A stretch of 64,000 nt of DNA from JAVVSK01 sp036654235. Its GTDB lineage: Bacteria > Bacillota > Clostridia > Christensenellales > CAG-138. The translations under genes and the position numbers were made by a program. The stretch lies in the NCBI GenBank assembly GCA_036654235.1, contig JAVVSK010000002.1, positions 1 through 64,000 of the forward strand, read 5' to 3'. Under the pieces are notes generated by a model. It searched no databases and was not told where the DNA came from. It saw only the letters and a list, made by a program, of their open reading frames with translations. This document shows, piece by piece, positions 44,324 through 51,853 of this stretch (positions within the stretch are counted from its first letter, which is position 1; each line of letters starts with the position of its first letter).

Positions 44324-45061
44324 TTATTGTCTCGCTATCTCACCGGTATAGGTGTCCGCTCCGCTTTTCACGGTTATGTTAAGTTTGCCGGGTGCTTCGC
44401 TCGACCCTTGTAATGCGCAAAAGTCGGATACCGCTTTTATTGTCTTGTTTCCGCATATTCCGTCCGCTTCCCCACAATCGTAACCCAGCGCGTTAAGCGC
44501 CTCCTGTAACGCCTTAATATCGTCACCGCGCTTTAGCGGAGACGATATTATTAATTTTTTTTGCACATTTATCACATCCTTTAATTCTTTAATCCTTCCG
44601 TATTTGTTCCAATAGTTCGTTCCGTTAGCGCAAATATGTTCCTCTACTACGCCAACATCGCGCCCTTTAGCGTGAATTACCGCGCTATCACCAACGTATA
44701 TTCCAACGTGATATGCATTTCCATTTGATACCCTAAACAGTAAATCGCCTGCATCGATGTCGCTATAGGCGATTTTTTGGGAGATCCCCAAAAGACCGTT
44801 AGCGGTACTATCCCAGCCCAAAGGCTTAATTCCGTTATCGATCATGTAGCGAACGATAAGCCCGGAACAATCGTATGCACGGAGGTTTTTTCCGCCTTCG
44901 CATATGCGTTTATTCCAAAACCGGATAGCTCTATCGGCGTTCTCCGGGGTATTCTCCATCTTTCGTATAAAAGCTTCCGAAATATCGCTCTCTCCCTGAC
45001 CGCCCCAAACGTATATGCTTCCGATAGAATTCTTTAGGTATTCTATAAATCTTTTTCTCAT
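44324..45061 (-). CDS. Phage endolysin, NlpC/P60 peptidase with peptidoglycan-binding domain
   Basis: 245-residue lysin. The N-terminal NlpC/P60 domain has Cys in YDCSGLI, His in NAYHVGIYVG, and a third polar residue in HAKGRDVGVVEEH; an insertion of about 25 residues separates the N-terminal YVWGGQGE from the Cys. The C-terminal PG_binding_1 domain (about 170-230, RGDDIKALQEALNALGYDCG) tethers it to the wall. Predicted to cut D-Glu to diamino acid bonds in stem peptides. AAAGGAG precedes the ATG. Confidence 0.88.
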   Translation of the reverse strand: MRKRFIEYLKNSIGSIYVWGGQGESDISEAFIRKMENTPENADRAIRFWNKRICEGGKNLRAYDCSGLIVRYMIDNGIKPLGWDSTANGLLGISQKIAYSDIDAGDLLFRVSNGNAYHVGIYVGDSAVIHAKGRDVGVVEEHICANGTNYWNKYGRIKELKDVINVQKKLIISSPLKRGDDIKALQEALNALGYDCGEADGICGNKTIKAVSDFCALQGSSEAPGKLNITVKSGADTYTGEIARQ

Positions 45062-45082
45062 TTATTCTCCTTTTTTTATAGT

Positions 45083-46138
45083 TTATTCGATAAAAGCCGC
45101 GCGGAAACCTATGACCGAACCGGCGGCTGAGCGGTTATAACTGAGGTTCGTGCAAAATACTCCGTTGCTTCCGCCGCCGTACCATTCGCCACCACGAAAC
45201 AGGGAGCGCTCCGCGCTACCGTTGTTCGCGTAAAAGTAGTCGCCCTCGTAGTCAAAAGCAGCATCGTCCGGGAGTAGGGCGAGAGTATAAAGAATTTCGC
45301 GCGCCGCCGTGCTGAGATTCGCGTCTGCCTGCACCTGTGAAAAGTAGCAGACGCGGCTTTCGTCTGCTCTGCCGGTCTGAGCGCCGGTAATCCACTTCCA
45401 TTTGCTGTTCAAATAGTCGAGTCGGAGCGCCCCGAGGGTGGTTCCGCTGTCGTTCGGCGTGATGAGGGTTCCGTCGCTCCCATTTACGGCTTTCCATTGC
45501 GCTTTCAAGTTGTTGGGAGCTGCCGCATTATTGTTTTCAATGATTTGCAGCTCGCCGTAGACGAGACGCAAACCGGCGCACCACTCGTATACGTTGCCGT
45601 TCAGGTCGTAGATACCGGTTAGCTGATGGTTATGACTCCATTCGACCGGACCGGTTCCGGTAGCAACGCGCCCCGTTTGACCGTTGTCAATATAGGTCGG
45701 TACGGCGATATAGCCCGTCTCGCGGTTGTCTTTTCCATAGCTGTTATTTCCCCGGGGCAAAAACCCCTGCTTTTTGCACCATAGTGAGAGTGCCGCCCAT
45801 TCCGTATTGGTCATAAGGTGCCAGCCCGAACCCTTCGCCGAACATATACTTGAAGCAGTATCGAAGTTTATAATTACGGCGGGGTCTTCGGCGGGAAGGC
45901 TGTAAGCCCTTTCGTTTACGACCTTATTTTGATATTTGCTTATATATATCCCTGCTTTTTCGACACCATTTACGATAAAAGCCGGGTGAACGCTGTTAGA
46001 TCCCCCGGCGATGACGTCCGAAATCTTAAATTTCGGAATATAGACCATAACGGAAGGCATACCGATATTGTCTACGATAATTCTGTTATTCGGAAACGCC
46101 GCTTTAAGCGCGAGGTCGGAAAGGTCGAAGTTGCTCAT
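45083..46138 (-). CDS. FGE/C-type-lectin-fold receptor-binding protein, candidate DGR target
   Basis: 351-residue protein. Residues about 30-351 have the formylglycine-generating-enzyme (sulfatase-modifying factor) fold: KAGIYISKYQNKVV, WHLMTNTEWAALSLWCKKQG, GIYDLNGNVYEWCAG. Its end, FRGGEWYGGGSNGVFCTNLS then YNRSAAGSVIGFRAAF, matches the variable C-terminus of targets of diversity-generating retroelements, where Asn-rich template codons are scrambled. It lies after the tail fibre gene, where a receptor-binding protein is expected. No reverse transcriptase or template repeat is in the window. The upstream 45-residue gene overlaps its start. Confidence 0.82.
   Translation of the reverse strand: MSNFDLSDLALKAAFPNNRIIVDNIGMPSVMVYIPKFKISDVIAGGSNSVHPAFIVNGVEKAGIYISKYQNKVVNERAYSLPAEDPAVIINFDTASSICSAKGSGWHLMTNTEWAALSLWCKKQGFLPRGNNSYGKDNRETGYIAVPTYIDNGQTGRVATGTGPVEWSHNHQLTGIYDLNGNVYEWCAGLRLVYGELQIIENNNAAAPNNLKAQWKAVNGSDGTLITPNDSGTTLGALRLDYLNSKWKWITGAQTGRADESRVCYFSQVQADANLSTAAREILYTLALLPDDAAFDYEGDYFYANNGSAERSLFRGGEWYGGGSNGVFCTNLSYNRSAAGSVIGFRAAFIE
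45095..45200 (-). other. Candidate DGR variable region
   Basis: The last ~35 codons of the FGE-fold gene. The segment is rich in codons reachable from AAC/AAT by adenine change (GGC, AGC, TAC, TAT, GCC, GGT) and ends in a GC-rich invariant-looking stretch (GGTTTCCGCGCGGCT), as expected of an IMH (initiation of mutagenic homing) end. No second copy was seen elsewhere in the window. Confidence 0.4.
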
Positions 46139-46272
46139 TCTCCTTTTCCCTCCTTATTTTCAGCTAAGCGCAAAATAAGGAGGCGCCCCGAAACCAAATT
46201 ATCAATACCTGCTGAGATGTTTTTAACCTCATGCCTGATTTTTACGTTCGTGTTTATTTTCTCAATCATCAT
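46135..46272 (-). CDS. Small phage protein between tail fibre and receptor-binding protein
   Basis: 45-residue product starting MMIEKINTNVKIRHEVKNIS and ending AENKEGKGE. AGGAGG is 9 nt before the ATG at 46272. The start overlaps the tail-fibre stop (ATGATGA) and the stop overlaps the next start (ATGA), so it is embedded in a coupled array. Possibly a chaperone or linker for the receptor-binding protein; no family recognised. Confidence 0.65.
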   Translation of the reverse strand: MMIEKINTNVKIRHEVKNISAGIDNLVSGRLLILRLAENKEGKGE

Positions 46273-47963
46273 ATAATTTTACCTCCTCGTATTATGCATT
46301 TTATAGTTGCGCTCTTAGCGCTGCCCGTAAATTCCACCTTAAACCCCGTTTGCTGTTTATCCGAAATAAGTACCTCGCCGATATTGCCAACCGACGCGGT
46401 TACCGCCGTTTCGACGGTATAATTGCGGCTTATTCTCGATGAAAGGTTGACCGCGGTAAGGCTGTTATTAAAGGGGTATTTTTCCGTATTATTTATCGTT
46501 ATCGTTTGTTCCTCTGGCGTAATCTCCGGCGTTATATTTCCGGAAGCCAAAGCGCTCCAAGCAGCACCGCTCGCCGATAGAGTCAGAACATTCCCTACCG
46601 TTCCCCCCGGCGGAAGTTCCGCCGGGGGTTTTGCCCAAATTTTAGCTCCGTCAGCCGATACCGATAGAATGTCCCCGGTCGTTCCGCCCGTCGGAAGCTG
46701 CACCGGTGGTTTTGCCCAAATTTTAGCTCCGTCAGGAGATACCGTTAGGATATCTCCCGCCGTTCCTCCCGCCGGAAGGCTACTTTCGCCAATCGTTCCA
46801 TTTTCGCCTTTCCATTTATACCAGGTATATCCATTTATCGCCGTAGGCGCGGCTTCCGAAGTATTTACGCAAAGTCCGATATAGTCGTTCGGTGTAGAGG
46901 ACATATTCGGGTTAGTAATATCGTATGGATTTTTTGAATACATTATATGCAGTTTGTCGCCTTTAGCGGCGATCCCGTCGGTGCCTTTTACTTTTACCCA
47001 TATATAATGCTGCGCTGTAGTGGGCGCTAAAGCCGCGTTTCCGGTATAAATACCCATATATGTGTTAGGCGTTCCCGAAAAATCCGTACTCGAAGGAGTT
47101 CCGCTTAAATCCGTCGCGGCGAACCTAATATATATATGCGCGTCACTCCCCTTCCATTTATACCATGTATATTCGTTTATAGCCGAAGGCGCGGCTTCTT
47201 TTATACCTACATAAATACCTATGTATTCGTCCGGCTCAATCTTTAGCGTACCGGGGTTTTGAATATCAAGGGGATTGCTGCAATATCGTACGTAAACATG
47301 ATCTCCGCCCTCACCCCGCCATTGATACCATTTATATAGGGAAGCCTGGGTTGGCGCTGAAGGAACTTTTCCGGTAGCAAGACCGATATATTTATTTGGC
47401 GTTGAAACGATGGTTGGTGAAGGATCCGTCCTTGGGTCGGTGGGCGAATACATTATATAGAGATAGGCGCTCTCCCCGTCCTTTAGCGCGTTCGCCCGCG
47501 TTATAGCCGATTCGACTTCGTTTATCATTCCATGTAAAATCGGATAATCGTTACTCCCGCTAATCGCCGCGCCGGTAAGCATCGATTCTCTACATTGAAA
47601 ATTAAATTTTGCGCTTGTTATTAACTTTTTTAATATCGCGCTTTCGTCGCTGTAAATTTGAAGCTCGCATTCAACAATGCCGCGCGCAAAGCTGGTCGTA
47701 AAAAGATCGATGGTTACGGAGCTTTTGTTTATAGCTATCCCATCCCCCGCCGTCTTACTATCCTGAATTGAAAGCCCGTTCGACTTTGAAAAAATGGCGA
47801 CGACGCGCGCCCCCGTTAGGTCAATGGCTGCGCCGTCGTTGGTAACGTCTATCGATAAGACGTTACCCGTATCCCCATCGACAACTTCGAATTCGCGAAT
47901 GCTAACGCTTCTTTTTATATCAAGAGTAATAGGGAATATCTTTTTTATAGGGCTTAGTTGCAT
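46269..47963 (-). CDS. Phage tail fibre with BppU-type N-terminus
   Basis: 564-residue fibre. Residues 1-130 match the BppU baseplate upper protein N-terminus (FPITLDIKRSVSIREFEVVDGD, GARVVAIFSKSNGLSIQDSK, GIVECELQIYSDE). The middle (about 165-390) has four repeats built on YIGxxxGxxxxAPTxxxxYxWYKWKG followed by YIxY or YVRY. A second set (about 395-470) repeats GGTxGDILxVSxDGAKIWAKPP three times. A short beta-rich tip follows. Consistent with a trimeric fibre attached to a baseplate or tail hub. It overlaps the preceding gene by 10 nt. Confidence 0.8.
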   Translation of the reverse strand: MQLSPIKKIFPITLDIKRSVSIREFEVVDGDTGNVLSIDVTNDGAAIDLTGARVVAIFSKSNGLSIQDSKTAGDGIAINKSSVTIDLFTTSFARGIVECELQIYSDESAILKKLITSAKFNFQCRESMLTGAAISGSNDYPILHGMINEVESAITRANALKDGESAYLYIMYSPTDPRTDPSPTIVSTPNKYIGLATGKVPSAPTQASLYKWYQWRGEGGDHVYVRYCSNPLDIQNPGTLKIEPDEYIGIYVGIKEAAPSAINEYTWYKWKGSDAHIYIRFAATDLSGTPSSTDFSGTPNTYMGIYTGNAALAPTTAQHYIWVKVKGTDGIAAKGDKLHIMYSKNPYDITNPNMSSTPNDYIGLCVNTSEAAPTAINGYTWYKWKGENGTIGESSLPAGGTAGDILTVSPDGAKIWAKPPVQLPTGGTTGDILSVSADGAKIWAKPPAELPPGGTVGNVLTLSASGAAWSALASGNITPEITPEEQTITINNTEKYPFNNSLTAVNLSSRISRNYTVETAVTASVGNIGEVLISDKQQTGFKVEFTGSAKSATIKCIIRGGKII

Positions 47964-48847
47964 TCGTCTATCATCTCCGTCCCATGGACGCGCGTTACCC
48001 TACTCGACGTTCCCGCGTGACCTACGTCGCTTATCTTACGCATATAGTCCTCCATTACTGCGTTAAAAGCGTCCTCGCCCATTACGTCGCTTATCATCTT
48101 TCGGCGTTCACGCCAATACTTGCTTGTATCGTAGTATAATAGGCGTATATCGGCGTCGCTGAGACCGTCTATGTATTCTAAAAAGTCTTCGGTTTCCTTT
48201 TCTTGCCGAGTTTTACCTCTGCCCGCGCCGCGCCCGGAGCTTCCTCTGCCAGAGCCGTTTTCTCTCTCTCGTAAAACGTCGTATTTATAATCCATTTCGC
48301 GGTCGAACTCCTCCCTGTCGTTTTTCATTTCGGCGATTTGGAACATTGCGTCGTATAAATATGAAGCGAGAGCCGCGCTATATTGCGCCTCTATATCGCC
48401 TATATCGTCCTGCATGTCCGAAAACTCACGCTCTTTCATAGAGGTTACATAGGTTGAACCTAACATTCCGCGCGAAGCCGCGTCCGCGTCGGTTTCGGCA
48501 TTATTATAAGCCCCCGCCCTTTCTCGGCTTTTTATAGCGGCATCGGTAGCCGGACGCAAAAACGCGTTTAAAAGCGCCATAAGCTGATCGCTTGTAGTAT
48601 TTTCGTCGATCATAAGCCCGGCGGTTTCCGGGGAAGGCGAAGGCGGTGCTTCAAGAGCTGCGCCCTCTTTCAGAGAATTGTTTTTTATCGAATATTCGGT
48701 AATTTCGGCGGTATTTTTATATCCGCCGATTTCTTTATATGTTCCGTCGGTCGGATTAAATTGCGTTTTCCCCGTATTTTCCCGATCTTGACCGAACGGA
48801 AGATAGTTTTTTCCTATCCTTCTTGATTTTTTTGTTGACAAGAACAT
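47954..48847 (-). CDS. Phage virion-associated protein of unknown function
   Basis: 297-residue polar, helical protein. The centre (about 110-200, DADAASRGMLGSTYVTSMKER, IGDIEAQYSAALASYLYDAMFQI, DREEFDREMDYKYDVLRE) is predicted coiled coil, followed by a Gly/Arg-rich patch (GSGRGSSGRGAGRGK). Such Gln/Ala-helical proteins between nozzle and fibre genes are often ejection or internal virion proteins in podoviruses. No homologue recognised. GGAAAGG lies upstream of the ATG. Confidence 0.6.
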   Translation of the reverse strand: MFLSTKKSRRIGKNYLPFGQDRENTGKTQFNPTDGTYKEIGGYKNTAEITEYSIKNNSLKEGAALEAPPSPSPETAGLMIDENTTSDQLMALLNAFLRPATDAAIKSRERAGAYNNAETDADAASRGMLGSTYVTSMKEREFSDMQDDIGDIEAQYSAALASYLYDAMFQIAEMKNDREEFDREMDYKYDVLRERENGSGRGSSGRGAGRGKTRQEKETEDFLEYIDGLSDADIRLLYYDTSKYWRERRKMISDVMGEDAFNAVMEDYMRKISDVGHAGTSSRVTRVHGTEMIDECN

Positions 48848-48930
48848 TTTTTTAATTTCCTTTCCGCTTTTATTTGTCGAATAATTTTTATATATACAAC
48901 CGTTTTTATTCAGTTAAGGAGAAAAACGGT

Positions 48931-48964
48931 AAAAAAAATCGGAAAGACCTAAAAGGTCCTCCCG
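48931..48964 (-). terminator. Terminator after the small membrane gene
   Basis: On the minus strand, a 10-bp stem (CGGGAGGACC/GGTCTTTCCG) is followed by ATTTTTTTT. Confidence 0.85.
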
Positions 48965-48990
48965 ATATACCAGGTTTCAAATATAGACGC

Positions 48991-49128
48991 TTATTTTTTA
49001 TGCTTTTTATTCGTTACAACTAAAACAACGATAGCTATAAGCGCAACAACCAAAACGCCGATCCCGACGTATAAAAATACATTGCTTCCTCCTGCCATAG
49101 GTGGGATAGCGGACAAAATATTTTGCAT
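48991..49128 (-). CDS. Single-helix membrane protein with its own promoter and terminator (moron-like)
   Basis: 45-residue protein: a short N-terminal stretch NILSAIPPMAGGSN, one membrane helix (VFLYVGIGVLVVALIAIVVL) and a basic tail TNKKHKK. GGAGG precedes the ATG by 7 nt. The gene is bounded by a consensus promoter at 49170-49198 and a strong terminator at 48931-48964, so it is transcribed by itself in the middle of the structural cassette. Small membrane proteins placed like this in prophages often block superinfection; that role is inferred. Confidence 0.7.
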   Translation of the reverse strand: MQNILSAIPPMAGGSNVFLYVGIGVLVVALIAIVVLVVTNKKHKK

Positions 49129-49169
49129 GGTTCAACCTCCAAAAAGTAATATTTCTAAACCCTGTCGTG

Positions 49170-49198
49170 ATTATACAACGTTCATTTAAGAAAAACAA
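49170..49198 (-). promoter_or_regulatory. Promoter of the small membrane gene
   Basis: On the minus strand TTGTTT and TATAAT with exactly 17 bp between them, about 35 nt upstream of the likely transcript start region before the ATG at 49128. Confidence 0.65.
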
Positions 49199-49288
49199 TC
49201 GCTTATTATATCGAATGGGAATAAAAGCATACATATTTCAGAGTATGAAAATACGCGGCTGAAGAACGGGAAGGAAGGTCCCATAATT

Positions 49289-49338
49289 AAAAAAGGCATT
49301 AAAGGGGATTATATCAATCAAAGATTAGTTGCCTTTTC
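49289..49338 (-). terminator. Weak terminator-like structure after the nozzle genes
   Basis: Minus strand: AAAAGGCA and TGCCTTTTTT flank about 30 nt, with a T-tract. The stem is short, so confidence is low. Confidence 0.35.
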
Positions 49339-49371
49339 TATTTTTTCGATTTTCCGCGCTTTTTTTAAAGT

Positions 49372-49548
49372 TCATTTTGTCGAGTTTAATAGCGAATATA
49401 GCTCGGCTATCGCCTTGGATATAGTTGTAAAGTTTTTATTAAGGCGGTTTTCATTCGCTTTTTTTAACTCGTCATTCGCATCTTCGTTTAAAACGTCCAA
49501 AGTTGAAAGCGAAATATAGTAAAGTGCGTTCATATCGTTTTCGTTCAT
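49372..49548 (-). CDS. Small helical phage protein
   Basis: 58-residue product starting MNENDMNALYYISLSTLDVL and ending YSLLNSTK, mostly helical and acidic in the first half. The ATG overlaps the stop of the nozzle gene (ATGA), a coupled start. Possibly a minor virion or assembly factor; no family recognised. Confidence 0.6.
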   Translation of the reverse strand: MNENDMNALYYISLSTLDVLNEDANDELKKANENRLNKNFTTISKAIAELYSLLNSTK

Positions 49549-50957
49549 ACGGTTCGCCCCCTAAGCGTTATTGCGAGTTCTATTCCGCCCGATATAATAA
49601 ACCTTCCTCCCGCCTCGTTTTCGAAAGCGAGAGAAAGCGTTCGTCCCTCGTTTTTTAGGGGAATTTCTAAAACCTCTCCGCTATCCCTCGGTAAAAGCTT
49701 CCCTAAAATGGTAACGCTGTCCCCCGCCCTTGCGGTTATGATCAATCTGGCGTCGTTTTTTCCTTCTCCCCTTAAATAAAGCTCCTTCAAGCTTTTTATG
49801 GTTGATTTTTGATTCAAATCGGTGGTCGGCGTTCGCCAATACGAAGCTATAGGCTCACCGTCATAATTATCGCCGATATCGAACTTATATACATAACGCT
49901 TTTCGTTTATAAAATACAAAGCATCTTCAATTCCAACGATGTCGCCTATCGAAAACCCGTTTCTAAGCATATATGTTCGATTGACGAGGTCATATATAAC
50001 GATAGCGTCCTCAGCTCCATATTTTATCGCGAAATAGAGCTTAGTTCGCGTTCGCGCCGCCTTAACCGTATCGATATTTGTGTTTTCTAAAATTTTTCGG
50101 ATCTTAGAGGCATCGTTCATAAGGCGAACGGTAACCCCGTCGTAGACGCAAAGACCCGAAGGCGTTAAAAAATACGCCGTACCGCCATGTTTAATTATAG
50201 ATGTATAAATAGTTTTATACATATCCGCCTCTATCGGTTCAACGACGAAATTCGAAGGGCGGTCGCCTATCAGCCGATAGATACTGTGTTCCTTTAAAAT
50301 AATCAACTCGTTCGAGAGAGCGACGAGACCGATAATAGCGTCGGCTCCGTTTCCGCCTATCTCAATATGACCACCCTCTACGCTTGGGCTTGCCGTATCC
50401 GCACCCCAATCTTCGATAGTTCGCGTTCCTCCCGGGAGCTTCGAATAATAGAGGCGGCTCTTAAAATCAGTGTCCCCCGCGGCAAAAAGGCGGTTTCGAT
50501 ACATTTCAATATATAAAACGCGCTTATCTGAATTTTGCGCGGCGCTTCCGAAGGGTGTAACCTCCGTTCCGTTGTATTTAACGATTCCGCTCCCGTCCGT
50601 CATAAGTAAAATAGGGATTCCGTCAATACTCGCTTCGAGGGTGGAATGTGAAATGCTTCGCGTAGCCCCGGAATAGGAATGTATCCCCTCCCATGCTCCG
50701 TTTTTAAACGCATATACCCCGCTTCCCGAAAGGACAATAAACTCCAAACCGCTCAACCCGTGAAATGCACTTATTTTCGAAATTGAAGCCTTCCCGGGGA
50801 GCGGAGTAGAAATATGTTTTACGAAGCCCTTAGCGACGGAAAGGCTTCCGTCGGTAGTATCCATGTTATAGGCAAAAGGGCTGTTGCCGACCGGCAATAG
50901 GTTTTCATCCGTAGACTGATCTATCCCGAAAAAGCGTTTTATCTCCAAATATTTCAT
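49545..50957 (-). CDS. Tail nozzle / stabilization protein (beta-propeller)
   Basis: 470-residue beta-rich protein of the P22 gp10-like type in podoviruses. It starts IKRFFGIDQSTDENLLPVGN and shows repeated blade-like segments (GVYAFKNGAWEGIHSYSG, GDTDFKSRLYYSKLPGG, IVIYDLVNRTYMLRNGFSIG). It follows the adaptor gene, which fits a nozzle plugging the head-tail channel. Assignment rests on length, fold appearance and gene order. Confidence 0.72.
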   Translation of the reverse strand: MKYLEIKRFFGIDQSTDENLLPVGNSPFAYNMDTTDGSLSVAKGFVKHISTPLPGKASISKISAFHGLSGLEFIVLSGSGVYAFKNGAWEGIHSYSGATRSISHSTLEASIDGIPILLMTDGSGIVKYNGTEVTPFGSAAQNSDKRVLYIEMYRNRLFAAGDTDFKSRLYYSKLPGGTRTIEDWGADTASPSVEGGHIEIGGNGADAIIGLVALSNELIILKEHSIYRLIGDRPSNFVVEPIEADMYKTIYTSIIKHGGTAYFLTPSGLCVYDGVTVRLMNDASKIRKILENTNIDTVKAARTRTKLYFAIKYGAEDAIVIYDLVNRTYMLRNGFSIGDIVGIEDALYFINEKRYVYKFDIGDNYDGEPIASYWRTPTTDLNQKSTIKSLKELYLRGEGKNDARLIITARAGDSVTILGKLLPRDSGEVLEIPLKNEGRTLSLAFENEAGGRFIISGGIELAITLRGRTV

Positions 50958-50961
50958 ATTT

Positions 50962-51510
50962 TCACCATTTATTTATTATATAGCTTGCGTCCGAAGCGTT
51001 TATAGCGTTTTTAAGCTTATTTTTTCCGACCTCGTACATGCTTAAAAATATGTTTCCGCCGCCTTGAGTATTAACTTCACCGCTCATCCGATCCATTCCG
51101 ACGGCGTAAGTAATTATTAACGCATGGGTAAAGCTCGGAAGCTCGGGTTCGTCCGTGGGGGAAACGAGTTCATTGGGAACGAACCTATAAGTTATCGTTA
51201 CGTTCCCGTTTGCATTTACAAATACCTTTCCCGTTTCGGTTTCGCTAAAGGCGATTGGAACCCCGTTTTTTTCTACCGAAGTCACCTTTACGCATTCGCG
51301 TTTAAGGAGCGATAAATCGATAATCCCGCCCGAAGCCGCGACGCTCTCGCGCCTTTTTGGTTTTATCGCTTCGAGAGCGAGATCCCTTACCGCGTCGTTA
51401 ATATATCCGGTTAACTTATCGTGCCAAATCTCGATTGAATGCGCATCGTGACTTCTATCCAGCTGATTAAGGGTCGAAACGATTATATTGTTTAAAGTCA
51501 TATAGCTCAC
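50962..51510 (-). CDS. Head-tail adaptor (head completion) protein
   Basis: 182-residue protein, mainly helical at the N-terminus (TLNNIIVSTLNQLDRS, WHDKLTGYINDAVRDLALEA) and beta-rich in the middle, ending ALIITYAVGMDRMSGEVN. The start overlaps the 86-residue gene by 4 nt; start codon is GTG. This size and position right after capsid-associated genes is typical of P22 gp4-like adaptors that extend the portal ring. Confidence 0.65.
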   Translation of the reverse strand: MSYMTLNNIIVSTLNQLDRSHDAHSIEIWHDKLTGYINDAVRDLALEAIKPKRRESVAASGGIIDLSLLKRECVKVTSVEKNGVPIAFSETETGKVFVNANGNVTITYRFVPNELVSPTDEPELPSFTHALIITYAVGMDRMSGEVNTQGGGNIFLSMYEVGKNKLKNAINASDASYIINKW

Positions 51511-51767
51511 AGCTTCTTTCCGCGCGGCGTTTTATATGCTTGTAAAAGCTCGCTTGAAAAAATGCTGACGCGCTCATTTTGATATATCAGCTTCGCGAGG
51601 CTCGTCGGGATACTAACCTTAACCCCGCGCGATATCCTATAAAAAGTTCCGTTTATTCCGCCTTCCCAAGCGCCCGTCCCGGCGATCATTATGTTTACCC
51701 GCGGTTCTCCCGAAAGGAGCAGAGTGCCCTTATTTTCGCCTTCAAAATCGTTTTCCGTTATGTGCAT
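51507..51767 (-). CDS. Small phage capsid-region protein
   Basis: 86-residue protein (MHITENDFEGENKGTLLLSG, ending AYKTPRGKKL) with several beta strands. Separated from the capsid gene by a strong hairpin and coupled to the adaptor gene by an overlap. It may be a decoration or head-completion protein; family not recognised. Confidence 0.55.
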   Translation of the reverse strand: MHITENDFEGENKGTLLLSGEPRVNIMIAGTGAWEGGINGTFYRISRGVKVSIPTSLAKLIYQNERVSIFSSELLQAYKTPRGKKL

Positions 51768-51810
51768 CTTTTAATATTCTCCTTATGTATGTGTATATGT
51801 TTTTTGAGAG

Positions 51811-51843
51811 TTGAGTGGGCGCGCTAAATGCGCGCCCACTCAA
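51811..51843 (-). promoter_or_regulatory. Strong hairpin after the capsid gene
   Basis: Perfect 14-bp GC-rich stem TTGAGTGGGCGCGC/GCGCGCCCACTCAA with a 5-nt loop, directly after the capsid stop. No T-tract follows on the minus strand, so it is more likely an RNA-stability or processing element than a terminator. Confidence 0.7.
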
Positions 51844-51853
51844 GTTTAGCGGT

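Noticed and set aside
46423..46884. 153-residue plus-strand ORF rich in Pro/Gly/Ser
   Set aside because: It is the complement of the repetitive tail-fibre codons and lacks a ribosome binding site.
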